Shown here piece by piece: positions 43,744 through 51,969 of a stretch of 64,000 bases of DNA. How positions within the stretch are numbered: the stretch's first letter is position 1; every line of letters begins with the position of its first letter. The notes beneath the pieces were generated by a model that ran no database searches, was not told where the DNA came from, and was given only the letters and a program-made list of their open reading frames with translations. The translations under genes were made by a program, and so were the position numbers. The stretch is from contig JAILAD010000042.1 of the NCBI GenBank assembly GCA_024681795.1, positions 23,206 to 87,205 on the forward strand, in the 5' to 3' direction. The DNA is from Lachnospiraceae bacterium (lineage in GTDB: Bacteria > Bacillota > Clostridia > Lachnospirales > Lachnospiraceae).

Positions 43744-44769
43744 ATGGCAGGAAAAATTGTTACTTTTGGTGAAATTATGCTTCGTCTGGCTCCGGAAGGA
43801 TATTATCGTTTCGTTCAGGCGGAAAAATACGGCGCAACCTATGGCGGAGGAGAAGCAAACGTTGCGGTATCCCTTGCAAATTACGGACTTGATGCTGCTT
43901 TTGTTACCAAGCTTCCGAAACACGAAATCGGACAGGCCGGAGTGAATTCTTTAAGACGTTTCGGCGTTGATACTTCTTTTATCACCCGCGGCGGTGACAG
44001 AGTCGGAATTTATTATCTTGAAAAGGGTGCAAGCCAGAGACCTTCCAAGGTTATTTACGACCGTGCAGGTTCTTCCATTGCTACCGCTACTACCGATGAT
44101 TTTGACTGGGATAAAATTTTTGAAGGAGCTGAATGGTTCCACTTTACCGGAATTACTCCGGCTCTCGGCGATAACGTAACCGAAATCTGCATCGAAGCAT
44201 GTAAGGCTGCAAAGGAAAGAAACATTACCGTCAGCTGTGACTTAAACTATCGTAACAAACTCTGGAGCAAGGAAAAAGCAGGACAGGTTATGACGGAACT
44301 TTGCCAGTACGTGGATGTCTGCATCGCAAACGAAGAGGATGCATCCGACGTATTCGGAATCAAGGCAAGTGACACCGACGTTACCACCGGTAAGGTAAAC
44401 AAAGAAGGCTATATCGAAGTCGCAAAGAAACTGGCGGATACCTTCCATTTCTCCAAAGTTGCAATTACCTTAAGAGAGTCTCTTTCCGCAAACGACAACA
44501 ACTGGTCCGCAATGCTTTATACCGAAGGACAGGCTTATTTCTCCAAGACCTACAAAATGCACATCGTTGACCGTGTAGGCGGCGGTGATTCTTTCGGCGG
44601 CGGTCTGATTTATGCTTCCGTAAATAATTATGACCCTCAGAGTACCATTGAATTTGCGGTAGCTGCAAGCTGCTTAAAGCACTCCATCGAAGGCGACTTC
44701 AATATGGTCGGCGTGGATGAAGTGAAGAAACTTGCAGGCGGTGACGCTTCCGGACGTGTGCAGAGATAA
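43744..44769 (+). CDS. kdgK: 2-keto-3-deoxygluconate kinase (PfkB family)
   Basis: 341 residues. Phosphorylates KDG to KDPG, the step before the aldolase. N-terminal VTFGEIMLRLAPEGYYRF and GGGEANVAVSLA are substrate-site blocks of KDG kinases; DRVGGGDSFGGGLIYA near 278 holds the catalytic Asp and anion hole of PfkB kinases. AGAGGA precedes the ATG at 43744; the frame is open from 43711 but without a ribosome site. Last gene of the uronate operon, followed by a terminator. Confidence 0.93.
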   Translation: MAGKIVTFGEIMLRLAPEGYYRFVQAEKYGATYGGGEANVAVSLANYGLDAAFVTKLPKHEIGQAGVNSLRRFGVDTSFITRGGDRVGIYYLEKGASQRPSKVIYDRAGSSIATATTDDFDWDKIFEGAEWFHFTGITPALGDNVTEICIEACKAAKERNITVSCDLNYRNKLWSKEKAGQVMTELCQYVDVCIANEEDASDVFGIKASDTDVTTGKVNKEGYIEVAKKLADTFHFSKVAITLRESLSANDNNWSAMLYTEGQAYFSKTYKMHIVDRVGGGDSFGGGLIYASVNNYDPQSTIEFAVAASCLKHSIEGDFNMVGVDEVKKLAGGDASGRVQR

Positions 44770-44809
44770 TTCGGCGGTTTTGTTCGGGATGATTTGAGCA
44801 AAGGTATTT

Positions 44810-44843
44810 CAGCCGGCAGCAGAATTTGTTGCCGGCTGTAATT
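44810..44843 (+). terminator. Intrinsic terminator of the uronate operon
   Basis: Nine-bp stem CAGCCGGCA/TGCCGGCTG (44810-44818 with 44830-44838), loop 11, followed by TAATTTTC. The T-run is short. Confidence 0.65.
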
Positions 44844-44868
44844 TTCATAAATTTGAAGGAGAAAGCAG

Positions 44869-46092
44869 ATGTCAGTACATGTATTGGAAGAGGCAAACAG
44901 ATGCCTCCAGTGTAAAAAACCGCGCTGTATGGAGGGATGTCCGATTCACACGAGAATACCGGATATGATTCGGATGTTAAAAGAGGGACAGACCCTGGAT
45001 GCCGCAAATATGCTTTACGAAAATAATCCGCTTTCCATGATTTGTTCCCTTGTCTGCAATCACGAGGCCCAGTGTGAAGGACACTGTGTGCGGGGAATCA
45101 AGGAAAATCCCGTGCATATTTCCGCGATCGAGAATTATATTTCCGACTCCTGCTTTGAAAGGCTTGAGGAAAAGACTGTTCCGAAAAACGGAATGAAGGC
45201 AGCCGTTATCGGGGCCGGTCCCGCGGGAATTACTATTGCGATTCTGCTTGCGGAAAAAGGATACGGAGTCACCGTATTCGAAACAAGAGATAAAATCGGC
45301 GGAATCATGCGTTACGGCATCCCGGAATTCCGTTTGCCGAAGCAGAATCTGGATCGTTATTTTGAAAAAATGAAAAGAATGGGAATTTTATTCCGTCCGA
45401 ATTTCGGTGTCGGCGGATCGGTCAGCATTCAGGATTTACTGGATGACGGGTATAAGTCCGTCTTTATCGGGACGGGTGCGTGGAGACCGAGAAGACTGAA
45501 TATTCCCGGAGAAACCTTCGGAAACGTGCAGTATGCCATCAACTATTTAAACAATCCCGATGTCTATGATCTCGGCGACAGGGTTGCGGTCATCGGTTCC
45601 GGAAATGCGGCAATGGATGTAGCCAGAACCGCAATCAGACACGGTTCCCGTTATGTGACGGTATTTTCCAGGGATGAAAAAGTATCCGCGTCAAAAGAAG
45701 AATCCGGTTATGCACAGATTGACGGTGTGAAATTTATACTGAATAAAGCACCGGTGCGCATTACCGATGACGGCGTCGTTATGTGTGATACAAAACGCAA
45801 TGAAGAGGGAAAAGTAGAATTAATAGAGGGAACCGATAAACTTTTTGAAGCAGATTCCGTTCTGATAGCGGTTTCACAGGTTCCTCAGGATAAACTGGTG
45901 AACCGGGACAAGGATTTAAAATTGAACGAACGCGGTAATCTTGCCACGAATGATACCGGAGAAACCACAATGCCGGGAGTTTTTGCATCGGGTGATGTTG
46001 TAACCGGAGCAAAGACGGTTGTTCATGCGGTGAAGTATTCCAAGGAAATTGCGGAGGCAATGGACCGTTACATGCAGGAAAACAGGGAATAA
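44869..46092 (+). CDS. GltD-like NAD(P)-dependent iron-sulfur oxidoreductase
   Basis: 407 residues. N-terminal cysteine-rich domain (CLQCKKPRCMEGCPI at 13-27 and CSLVCNHEAQCEGHC near 59-73) would hold two [4Fe-4S] clusters. FAD loop GAGPAG near 115 and NAD(P) loop GSGNAAMD near 243 follow. The family includes the small subunit of glutamate synthase and NfnB. No GltB-type large subunit or NfnA is adjacent, so it probably serves as an electron-transfer subunit of something encoded elsewhere. AAGGAGA precedes the ATG. Confidence 0.9.
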   Translation: MSVHVLEEANRCLQCKKPRCMEGCPIHTRIPDMIRMLKEGQTLDAANMLYENNPLSMICSLVCNHEAQCEGHCVRGIKENPVHISAIENYISDSCFERLEEKTVPKNGMKAAVIGAGPAGITIAILLAEKGYGVTVFETRDKIGGIMRYGIPEFRLPKQNLDRYFEKMKRMGILFRPNFGVGGSVSIQDLLDDGYKSVFIGTGAWRPRRLNIPGETFGNVQYAINYLNNPDVYDLGDRVAVIGSGNAAMDVARTAIRHGSRYVTVFSRDEKVSASKEESGYAQIDGVKFILNKAPVRITDDGVVMCDTKRNEEGKVELIEGTDKLFEADSVLIAVSQVPQDKLVNRDKDLKLNERGNLATNDTGETTMPGVFASGDVVTGAKTVVHAVKYSKEIAEAMDRYMQENRE

Positions 46093-46119
46093 TCCGGTAT
46101 GTGCGGGAAAACCCTGAAT

Positions 46120-47184
46120 TTATAAAGCCGTTTCGGTTGAACGCAGGAAACCGGCAAGCATACGACCGACACAGAACAGAATCGCACATTCATCCTCCTG
46201 CCAGATACGCAGGCTTCTCGGTTCGGCACAGAGCAGGTATCCGAGTGATTCGTGACAGGTTTCCACACGAACCATAAGAACGGTTTCCAATTCGTTTGAC
46301 TGAAGAAAATCGTAGAAAGAAGGAGAAAGTTCCTTTATTTTTTCTACCTGATTACAGTTGCAGATATCATTTTTCAAAAGGGATTCCGCATCGGGTACGG
46401 TTGCCAGAAGTTCATCGGATTTGATGCTTCTTAACTCATTGTTTGCCCCGATGTAGTAGAGGTTGGTAATTCGCATTGCATCTTCCAAAACCGAATAAAT
46501 GGCTTTCAGTTTTTCGTGGGCATCGTATACGGAATCAAATTTCTCCGCAATGTCATGAAACGTACTGTAAAGTCCGTGTCCTTTTAAATCTTTAATTACG
46601 ATATCCTTATGCTTAGATTCCACATAGATGATGTAGCAGTTACGTCCCTTTGTTTTACCGCGGTACAAGGTCTTATCCACAAGTGCAAAAAGTCCGTCGT
46701 AGGTATCCGCATCATCCGGATAAGTGGCGCTTCCGAGAGTTCCCGTTATGAAAGGAGAGCAGGAAGCGAGTTCAATATTTTTACGCATTACGTTAAAGTT
46801 GGCGTACATTTCAAGATAAAATTTCTTTACGTTGTCATAGCCTCTGTCCCGTAAGTTGACGAGCATAAATTCATCGCCGCCGATTCTTCCGGCCACTCCG
46901 TAATCATCCAGATAACGGATTAAATCCTCGCCGACACCTTCCAAAACACCGTCGCCGATTTTATGACCGTAGGTGTCGTTGATGAATTTAAAGTTGTCAA
47001 GATCAAGCAATGCAAGCGTGAAGGGAATTTTACTGTCAATCAGATAATGAACGAATTTCTGCATGAAGGGACGGGAAACAAGCCCGGTCAGGGAATCCAG
47101 AACACCGGACATGTCATGTTCTTCAAGGTATTCCTTAAAGTAAGGAAACTTCTGTAATTTATCCACCGTATACATTGCAAACAT
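46120..47184 (-). CDS. Diguanylate cyclase with GGDEF domain first
   Basis: 354 residues. The GGDEF domain is unusually at the N-terminus (about 25-185): DSLTGL, LDLDNFKFINDTYGH, and an intact GGDEF at 102-106, so c-di-GMP synthesis is expected. No RxxD inhibitory site was noted. Residues 190-354 form a GAF-like sensor domain. No membrane segment, hence cytoplasmic. GGGGAG lies seven bases before the ATG. Convergent with the GltD-like gene, 27 bp apart. Confidence 0.88.
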   Translation of the reverse strand: MFAMYTVDKLQKFPYFKEYLEEHDMSGVLDSLTGLVSRPFMQKFVHYLIDSKIPFTLALLDLDNFKFINDTYGHKIGDGVLEGVGEDLIRYLDDYGVAGRIGGDEFMLVNLRDRGYDNVKKFYLEMYANFNVMRKNIELASCSPFITGTLGSATYPDDADTYDGLFALVDKTLYRGKTKGRNCYIIYVESKHKDIVIKDLKGHGLYSTFHDIAEKFDSVYDAHEKLKAIYSVLEDAMRITNLYYIGANNELRSIKSDELLATVPDAESLLKNDICNCNQVEKIKELSPSFYDFLQSNELETVLMVRVETCHESLGYLLCAEPRSLRIWQEDECAILFCVGRMLAGFLRSTETAL

Positions 47185-47325
47185 AAGTCAGCTCCCCAAT
47201 TTTGTAATAATCAAGAATGAAATTATACTTTTCAAATTTTACCACTTTTTAGCAGTAACCACAAGATATTAAGACGATAATCACAGTATGTTCACAGGAT
47301 ATTCCGAAAGGTTTGGGACACATAA

Positions 47326-47354
47326 TTGCATTATTCCGATATTTTTGCTATAAT
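47326..47354 (+). promoter_or_regulatory. Promoter of gpmI
   Basis: TTGCAT (47326-47331), 17-bp spacer, TATAAT (47349-47354) extended by TGC. Transcription would start near 47361 and give a leader of about 125 nt. The 300-bp gap 47185-47484 holds this promoter, the leader structures and AT-rich DNA upstream of the GGDEF gene. Confidence 0.75.
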
Positions 47355-47357
47355 GAC

Positions 47358-47450
47358 CTGCAGAGTTTTTGACTAGTTAGTCATAACGAACTGCAGTTGT
47401 ACGAAAAGTTTCCCATGATGCTTTGCCTGTATTGCGGGCATGGGAATTTT
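47358..47450 (+). promoter_or_regulatory. Structured leader of gpmI
   Basis: First a nested fold: CTGCAG (47358-47363) with CTGCAG (47391-47396) around TGACTA/TAGTCA (47370-47375 with 47378-47383). Then TTCCCATG (47410-47417) with CATGGGAA (47439-47446), followed by TTTTAA, which resembles a weak terminator. The predicted transcription start near 47361 would cut into the first arm. No known riboswitch consensus was recognised. Confidence 0.5.
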
Positions 47451-47484
47451 AAGTAAATAAAATATCAGAGGAGGAGTAATTACA

Positions 47485-49059
47485 ATGGATAAACCTGTAG
47501 TACTGGTTGTAATGGACGGTGTCGGTGAAACACCGGAAGAACTTGGGAATATGGTCCTTCGGGCCAATACCCCGACACTTGATGAATTTAAGGCTACCTG
47601 TCCCTGGCAGACAATTAAGGCACACGGAGCTGCCGTAGGACTTCCCAGCGATGACGATATGGGAAACAGTGAGGTAGGACACAATGCTCTGGGATGCGGA
47701 CAGATTTATTCCCAGGGTGCGAAACTTGTAAATGAATCCATTGAATCCGGAAGCATTTATCAGAGTGAGACCTGGAAAGATCTTGTAAGTGCCGTAAAGG
47801 ATGCAGGGAAAACATTACATTTTATCGGTCTTTTATCGGATGGTAACGTACATTCCAACATCAGCCATCTTCTTGCAATGTTAAAAGAAGCAAAGAAGGA
47901 AGGCGTTAAAAAAGCAAGAATTCATATTCTTCTTGACGGACGTGACGTTCCCGCAACAAGTGCACCCGAGTATATTGAGAAACTTGAAAATACCCTTGCG
48001 GAATTAAATGATGCAGACTTCGACGGACGCATTGCTTCCGGCGGTGGCCGTATGAAGATTACCATGGACCGTTATCAGGCGAACTGGCAGATGGTGAAAG
48101 ACGGCTGGGAAGTACATGTTCACGGCAACGGACGTCAGTTTGCAAGTGCAATGGAAGCGGTTAATACTCTTCGTGCGGAGACCGAAGCAATCGATCAGGA
48201 TCTCGGTTCCTTCGTAATTGCGGAAGACGGAAAACCCGTCGGTGCAATGGAAGACGGAGACAGCGTAATTTTATTCAACTTCCGTGGAGACCGTGCACTC
48301 GAGATTTCGATGGCATTTGACGGAGATGCATCTTTCGACAAGTTTGACAGAGGTGCAATCCCCAACGTGAAATATGCAGGTATGCTTGAATATGACGGAG
48401 ACTTAAAGATCCCTCACAAATATCTTGTAAATCCGCCTCAGATCAAAGATACTCTTACCGAGCTTCTGGTTGAGCACGGAATTAAGGAATATGCAGTTTC
48501 CGAAACCCAGAAGTACGGTCATGTAACCTATTTCTGGAACGGCAACCGCTCCGGAAAGGTATCCGAGGAACTTGAAGATTACTGCGAGATTCCTTCCGAC
48601 GTTCGTTCCTTTGATGAGGCACCCTGGATGAAGGCTACCGAGATTGCGGACTGCGTTATGGAAGCAATGAAGAGCCACAAATACGGATTCATCCGCTGCA
48701 ACTTCCCCAACGGCGACATGGTTGGTCATACCGGAAGCCTGGATGCTACCGAAATCGCGGTAGAAAGTGTTGACCTTCAGCTTGCACGTATCAAGAAAGT
48801 ATGCGATACGGAAGGATATATCCTCATCGTTACCGCAGACCACGGAAACTCCGACCAGATGCTTGAGAAAAACAAGAAGGGCGGTGTGCAGGTTCGCACC
48901 GCGCACAGCCTGAATCCCGTTCCTTTCATCATTTATGACAAAGACGCACGTCATGAGATGAAGGAGGGTGCTTTCGGACTTGCGAATGTAGCACCTACCG
49001 TAGCGGGACTTCTTGGAATTAAGCCTTATGATTCCTGGGAAGAAAGCATGTTAAAGTAA
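47485..49059 (+). CDS. gpmI: 2,3-bisphosphoglycerate-independent phosphoglycerate mutase
   Basis: 524 residues. Interconverts 3- and 2-phosphoglycerate in glycolysis using two Mn ions. Asp11 in VVMDGVG and the phosphoserine Ser62 in DMGNSEVGH are present; the inner domain has LLDGRDVPATSA and GRMKITMDRY; the C-terminus has TADHGNSDQM. Codons are strongly biased, as expected for a glycolytic enzyme. Very good ribosome site (AGGAGGAG). Single gene with a terminator after it. Confidence 0.96.
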   Translation: MDKPVVLVVMDGVGETPEELGNMVLRANTPTLDEFKATCPWQTIKAHGAAVGLPSDDDMGNSEVGHNALGCGQIYSQGAKLVNESIESGSIYQSETWKDLVSAVKDAGKTLHFIGLLSDGNVHSNISHLLAMLKEAKKEGVKKARIHILLDGRDVPATSAPEYIEKLENTLAELNDADFDGRIASGGGRMKITMDRYQANWQMVKDGWEVHVHGNGRQFASAMEAVNTLRAETEAIDQDLGSFVIAEDGKPVGAMEDGDSVILFNFRGDRALEISMAFDGDASFDKFDRGAIPNVKYAGMLEYDGDLKIPHKYLVNPPQIKDTLTELLVEHGIKEYAVSETQKYGHVTYFWNGNRSGKVSEELEDYCEIPSDVRSFDEAPWMKATEIADCVMEAMKSHKYGFIRCNFPNGDMVGHTGSLDATEIAVESVDLQLARIKKVCDTEGYILIVTADHGNSDQMLEKNKKGGVQVRTAHSLNPVPFIIYDKDARHEMKEGAFGLANVAPTVAGLLGIKPYDSWEESMLK

Positions 49060-49142
49060 TTGACGTAAGAGATGTTTAACCGGGCATAAATCGGTAAATA
49101 ACCAATTTGTTGACACCCGGAAATACAGTAAAATCAACACTT

Positions 49143-49174
49143 GCGGGCGGTACATACCGCCCGCTTTTCTTTTT
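49143..49174 (+). terminator. Intrinsic terminator of gpmI
   Basis: Perfect 10-bp stem GCGGGCGGTA/TACCGCCCGC (49143-49152 with 49155-49164), then TTTTCTTTTTC. Confidence 0.92.
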
Positions 49175-49203
49175 CTTTGTGCAATACGGAGAAAAATCGG
49201 TGA

Positions 49204-49563
49204 TTTTATAGGGAAAACGGAGCAGTTATTGAAGGTGTTAAAAGGGAATTGTATGATTTATTACAAGAGCGAGTAACGGGTCAGGAACTGATTCATTTTT
49301 ATGAGTTTGTACGTACGGGACGTGCGGAGGATATTCTGACCGAAGACTTAAATCATGCAGTGGAGGAAAAGAATATGGCAATCATATACAGATCGGATTA
49401 CTTAAGAATGCGTGAAATGCAGGAAGATGCAAGGGATGAGGGTAGAGAAGAAGAACGCCTGAATACCGAAAGAGAAAAGTTCCGTGCGGATAAAGAAAAA
49501 GCCCGTGCAGATTCCCTGCAGGAAGAATTGGACAGGCTGAAAAAACAAATTCAAACTGAATGA
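49204..49563 (+). pseudogene. C-terminal remnant of an Rpn/PD-(D/E)XK transposase-like protein
   Basis: From just after a stop at 49201-49203 the frame reads about 119 residues. ENGAVIEGVKRELYDLLQER and LIHFYEFVRTGRAEDILTED are recognisable as the C-terminal part of Rpn-family recombination-promoting nucleases, and the last 55 residues are the usual Arg/Glu-rich coiled-coil tail. The N-terminal nuclease core is missing and only a TTG at 49249 could start translation, without a ribosome site. It directly follows the gpmI terminator. Confidence 0.7.
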
Positions 49564-49610
49564 AAAACTGCCGGAGTAATGTGACTGCAGTTGAAACTGC
49601 AGGAAAGGGA

Positions 49611-49639
49611 TTGACAGAGCGGGCTGATTGGAGTATTCT
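49611..49639 (+). promoter_or_regulatory. Promoter of the aromatic amino acid operon
   Basis: Perfect TTGACA (49611-49616), 17-bp spacer, TATTCT (49634-49639). Transcription would start near 49646 and give a leader of about 285 nt before pheA. The 366-bp gap 49564-49929 also holds the leader peptide and the attenuator terminator. Confidence 0.75.
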
Positions 49640-49717
49640 TTTTTCTGTAGGGCACTTTGCTTATTTAAAGCGATAGAGTGCAGAATGTTATCAGACAATA
49701 CATTGAAGGAAGTTACA

Positions 49718-49849
49718 ATGACAAGTAAAAGAAATGCAAAATTAAATACGGCATCTGCTTTTGCTTTTACCTTTTTCCCGGCATGCAATTATTTTGCAGG
49801 CTTTTATTGGCGTTGGTACTTTAAGAATATTTCTGTGAGTATGGGATGA
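49718..49849 (+). CDS. Aromatic-rich leader peptide (43 residues) of the pheA operon
   Basis: ATG at 49718 follows AAGGAAG seven bases earlier. Of 43 residues, 12 are aromatic: seven Phe, three Tyr and two Trp, all between residues 15 and 35, with YFAGFYWRWYF at 25-35. The stop is at 49847-49849, 28 nt before an intrinsic terminator. Together with the consensus promoter upstream and pheA downstream this is the layout of an amino acid attenuator like enterobacterial pheL or trpL. Scarcity of charged tRNA for Phe, Tyr or Trp would stall the ribosome here. I could not define the antiterminator pairing. The peptide itself has no recognised family. Confidence 0.7.
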   Translation: MTSKRNAKLNTASAFAFTFFPACNYFAGFYWRWYFKNISVSMG

Positions 49850-49877
49850 AGGTAAGGAACATTTAGAAGAAGAATGC

Positions 49878-49909
49878 GGCCCTGTCCTTTATCGGACGGG
49901 GCCTTTTTT
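49878..49909 (+). terminator. Attenuator terminator before pheA
   Basis: Ten-bp stem GGCCCTGTCC/GGACGGGGCC (49878-49887 with 49894-49903, one G-U), loop of 6, then six T. It lies between the leader peptide and pheA, only 20 bp before the pheA start, so it must be passed to express the operon. Confidence 0.88.
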
Positions 49910-49929
49910 ATGGAATACGGTGAATTAAA

Positions 49930-50787
49930 GTGGCAGAACAAAATCTTCAAATTGCATACAGCGGCGTACAGGGAGCATTTGCACAGATTGCGGCCGGAAA
50001 GATTTTTCCGAAGGCGGAACTGAAATCGTTCGCATCTTTCCGTCAGGCATATGAAGAGGTGGAAAAGCATAACTGCGATTATGCCGTTTTGCCCATAGAA
50101 AACAGCTATGCCGGAGAGGTCGCACAGGTAACGGATTTGCTCTACGGCGGAACGCTGAAAATTGTGGGAATATTTGAACTGCCCGTGGTTCATAATCTTC
50201 TCGGAACGGAAGGAAGCGAACTAAGCCAAATCAAAACGGTCTACAGTCATCCTCAGGCTTTGGACCAGTGTAGTGAATATATTTACCTCCACGGATTCGA
50301 AAAAAGGGTTGCCACCAACACGGCTTCTGCCGCTAAAGAGGTGGCATTCCTGAAAGATCCGTCCCTGGCTGCAATAGCAAGTGAGGAAACCGCTGAAATT
50401 TACGGTCTGAAGGTTCTGGATCGGGCAATTAACGAGAGTGAGAGCAATACGACGCGATTTGTGGTATTATCTTCAGGGAAAGAACCCGAAAGCAGGGAAC
50501 AGCGAAAACTGTTTGAACGAAAAGAAGCCTTTACGGTAATTCTGATTGTAAAAAATGAAGCGGGTGCCGTGGCAAGAGCCATTACCACCATCGGAGACTA
50601 TGGCTTCAATATGAGAACATTAAGAAGCCGTCCGCAGAAAAACCTTCTCTGGAGTTATTATTTCTACATTGAGGGCGAAGGAAATCTGGACTCCGTGACG
50701 GGATTAAACATGCTGAAAGCACTGGAAGAGAACTGTGAGAGTATAAAGATTCTCGGTAATTATCCGGCAGATGTGATTCTTACTTAG
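49930..50787 (+). CDS. pheA: Prephenate dehydratase
   Basis: 285 residues from a GTG with GGTGA eight bases upstream. Converts prephenate to phenylpyruvate. AYSGVQGAFA (9-18), PIENSYAGEV near 55, SHPQALDQC near 107 and the catalytic NTTRF near 175 are present. Residues from about 195 form an ACT domain with NMRTLRSRP, the Phe-binding region, so feedback inhibition by phenylalanine is expected. No chorismate mutase domain is fused. First structural gene behind the attenuator. Confidence 0.95.
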   Translation: MAEQNLQIAYSGVQGAFAQIAAGKIFPKAELKSFASFRQAYEEVEKHNCDYAVLPIENSYAGEVAQVTDLLYGGTLKIVGIFELPVVHNLLGTEGSELSQIKTVYSHPQALDQCSEYIYLHGFEKRVATNTASAAKEVAFLKDPSLAAIASEETAEIYGLKVLDRAINESESNTTRFVVLSSGKEPESREQRKLFERKEAFTVILIVKNEAGAVARAITTIGDYGFNMRTLRSRPQKNLLWSYYFYIEGEGNLDSVTGLNMLKALEENCESIKILGNYPADVILT

Positions 50788-50814
50788 AAAGAAGCCTCTG
50801 AAACGGAAACAAAC

Positions 50815-50844
50815 GATAAATATAAAACAGATAAATATAAAATA
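50815..50844. repeat. 15-bp tandem duplication between pheA and DAHP synthase
   Basis: GATAAATATAAAACA (50815-50829) and GATAAATATAAAATA (50830-50844), one mismatch. Confidence 0.7.
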
Positions 50845-50882
50845 AAAGAAAACAGAGATAAACAAAGAAAGAGGAAACAAAC

Positions 50883-51911
50883 ATGGGAATGGAATTTGAC
50901 CGTAAACTGGCAATCCCGGCAGAAGTAAAGGAAATGTATCCGTTGACCGGAAAAATGAGGGAAACCGTAGAGACACACAACGCAAAAATCAAACGGATTT
51001 TTGAAGGTGCGGACAACCGTCTCATCCTGATTATCGGACCCTGCAGTGCCGATAATGAAGACAGTGTCATCGACTACACGTTAAGACTTCGTAAAATACA
51101 GGAAAAAGTTGCGGAGAAGATTTTTATCGTTCCGAGAATATATACGAACAAGCCCAGAACAACGGGTGCGGGATACAAGGGAATGCTGCATCAGCCCAAT
51201 CCGAACGAGAAACCGGATATGTTCAAGGGAATCATTGCAACACGTCACCTTCACATGCGTGCCGTGGAGGAGACCGGATTTTCCTGTGCGGATGAAATGC
51301 TCTATCCCGAAAATTATCAGTATCTGGATGATGTGCTTGCGTATGTTGCGGTCGGTGCAAGAAGCGTGGAGGACCAGCAGCACAGACTGGTTGCGTCCGG
51401 AATTTCCGTACCGGTCGGCATGAAGAACCCGACTTCCGGCGATTATTCCGTTATGATGAATGCCATCAATGCAGCCCAGCATCCGCACACATTCATCTAC
51501 AGAGGATGGGAGGTTCATTCCGAGGGAAATGTACATACCCATGCTATTTTAAGAGGTTATACGAACAAGCACGGACAGAGCCTTCCGAACTATCATTATG
51601 AGGATTTGATCCGTCTTTACGAGGATTACCGGGCAGGGAATTATCTTAATCCGGCCGTGATTATCGATACAAACCACGCCAATTCCGGAAAGAATCCGTT
51701 TGAGCAGCCGAGAATCATTTCGGAAGTTTTGCATGCATGCCGTCACAATGCGGATATCGGCAGGATGGTGAAAGGATTTATGGTGGAAAGTTATATTGAG
51801 GACGGCAATCAGAAAATCGGCGAGGGTGTATACGGAAAATCCATCACGGATGCCTGCCTTGGCTGGGATAAGACCGAAAAACTGATTTACAACATTGCCG
51901 AGAGTCTGTAA
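50883..51911 (+). CDS. aroF: 3-deoxy-7-phosphoheptulonate (DAHP) synthase, type I alpha
   Basis: 342 residues. Condenses phosphoenolpyruvate and erythrose 4-phosphate, the first step to all aromatic amino acids. IIGPCSADN near 44, PRIYTNKPRTTGAGYKG near 77, VGMKNPTSGD near 175 and TNHANSGKNPFEQP near 258 are AroF/G/H type blocks, with the metal ligands Cys and His in place. The assignment to AroF, AroG or AroH, and thus the feedback amino acid, is not clear. Strong AGAGGAAAC site. Second gene of the operon. Confidence 0.94.
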   Translation: MGMEFDRKLAIPAEVKEMYPLTGKMRETVETHNAKIKRIFEGADNRLILIIGPCSADNEDSVIDYTLRLRKIQEKVAEKIFIVPRIYTNKPRTTGAGYKGMLHQPNPNEKPDMFKGIIATRHLHMRAVEETGFSCADEMLYPENYQYLDDVLAYVAVGARSVEDQQHRLVASGISVPVGMKNPTSGDYSVMMNAINAAQHPHTFIYRGWEVHSEGNVHTHAILRGYTNKHGQSLPNYHYEDLIRLYEDYRAGNYLNPAVIIDTNHANSGKNPFEQPRIISEVLHACRHNADIGRMVKGFMVESYIEDGNQKIGEGVYGKSITDACLGWDKTEKLIYNIAESL

Positions 51912-51969
51912 TTTTTTTGATATTTATAACATATAGAAACATTATAGAAACGAAAGAAAGGAGACATTT

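Noticed and set aside
49564..49929. T-box riboswitch before pheA
   Set aside because: The T-box sequence AGGGTGGAACCGCG or a variant is not present. The leader peptide explains the layout better.
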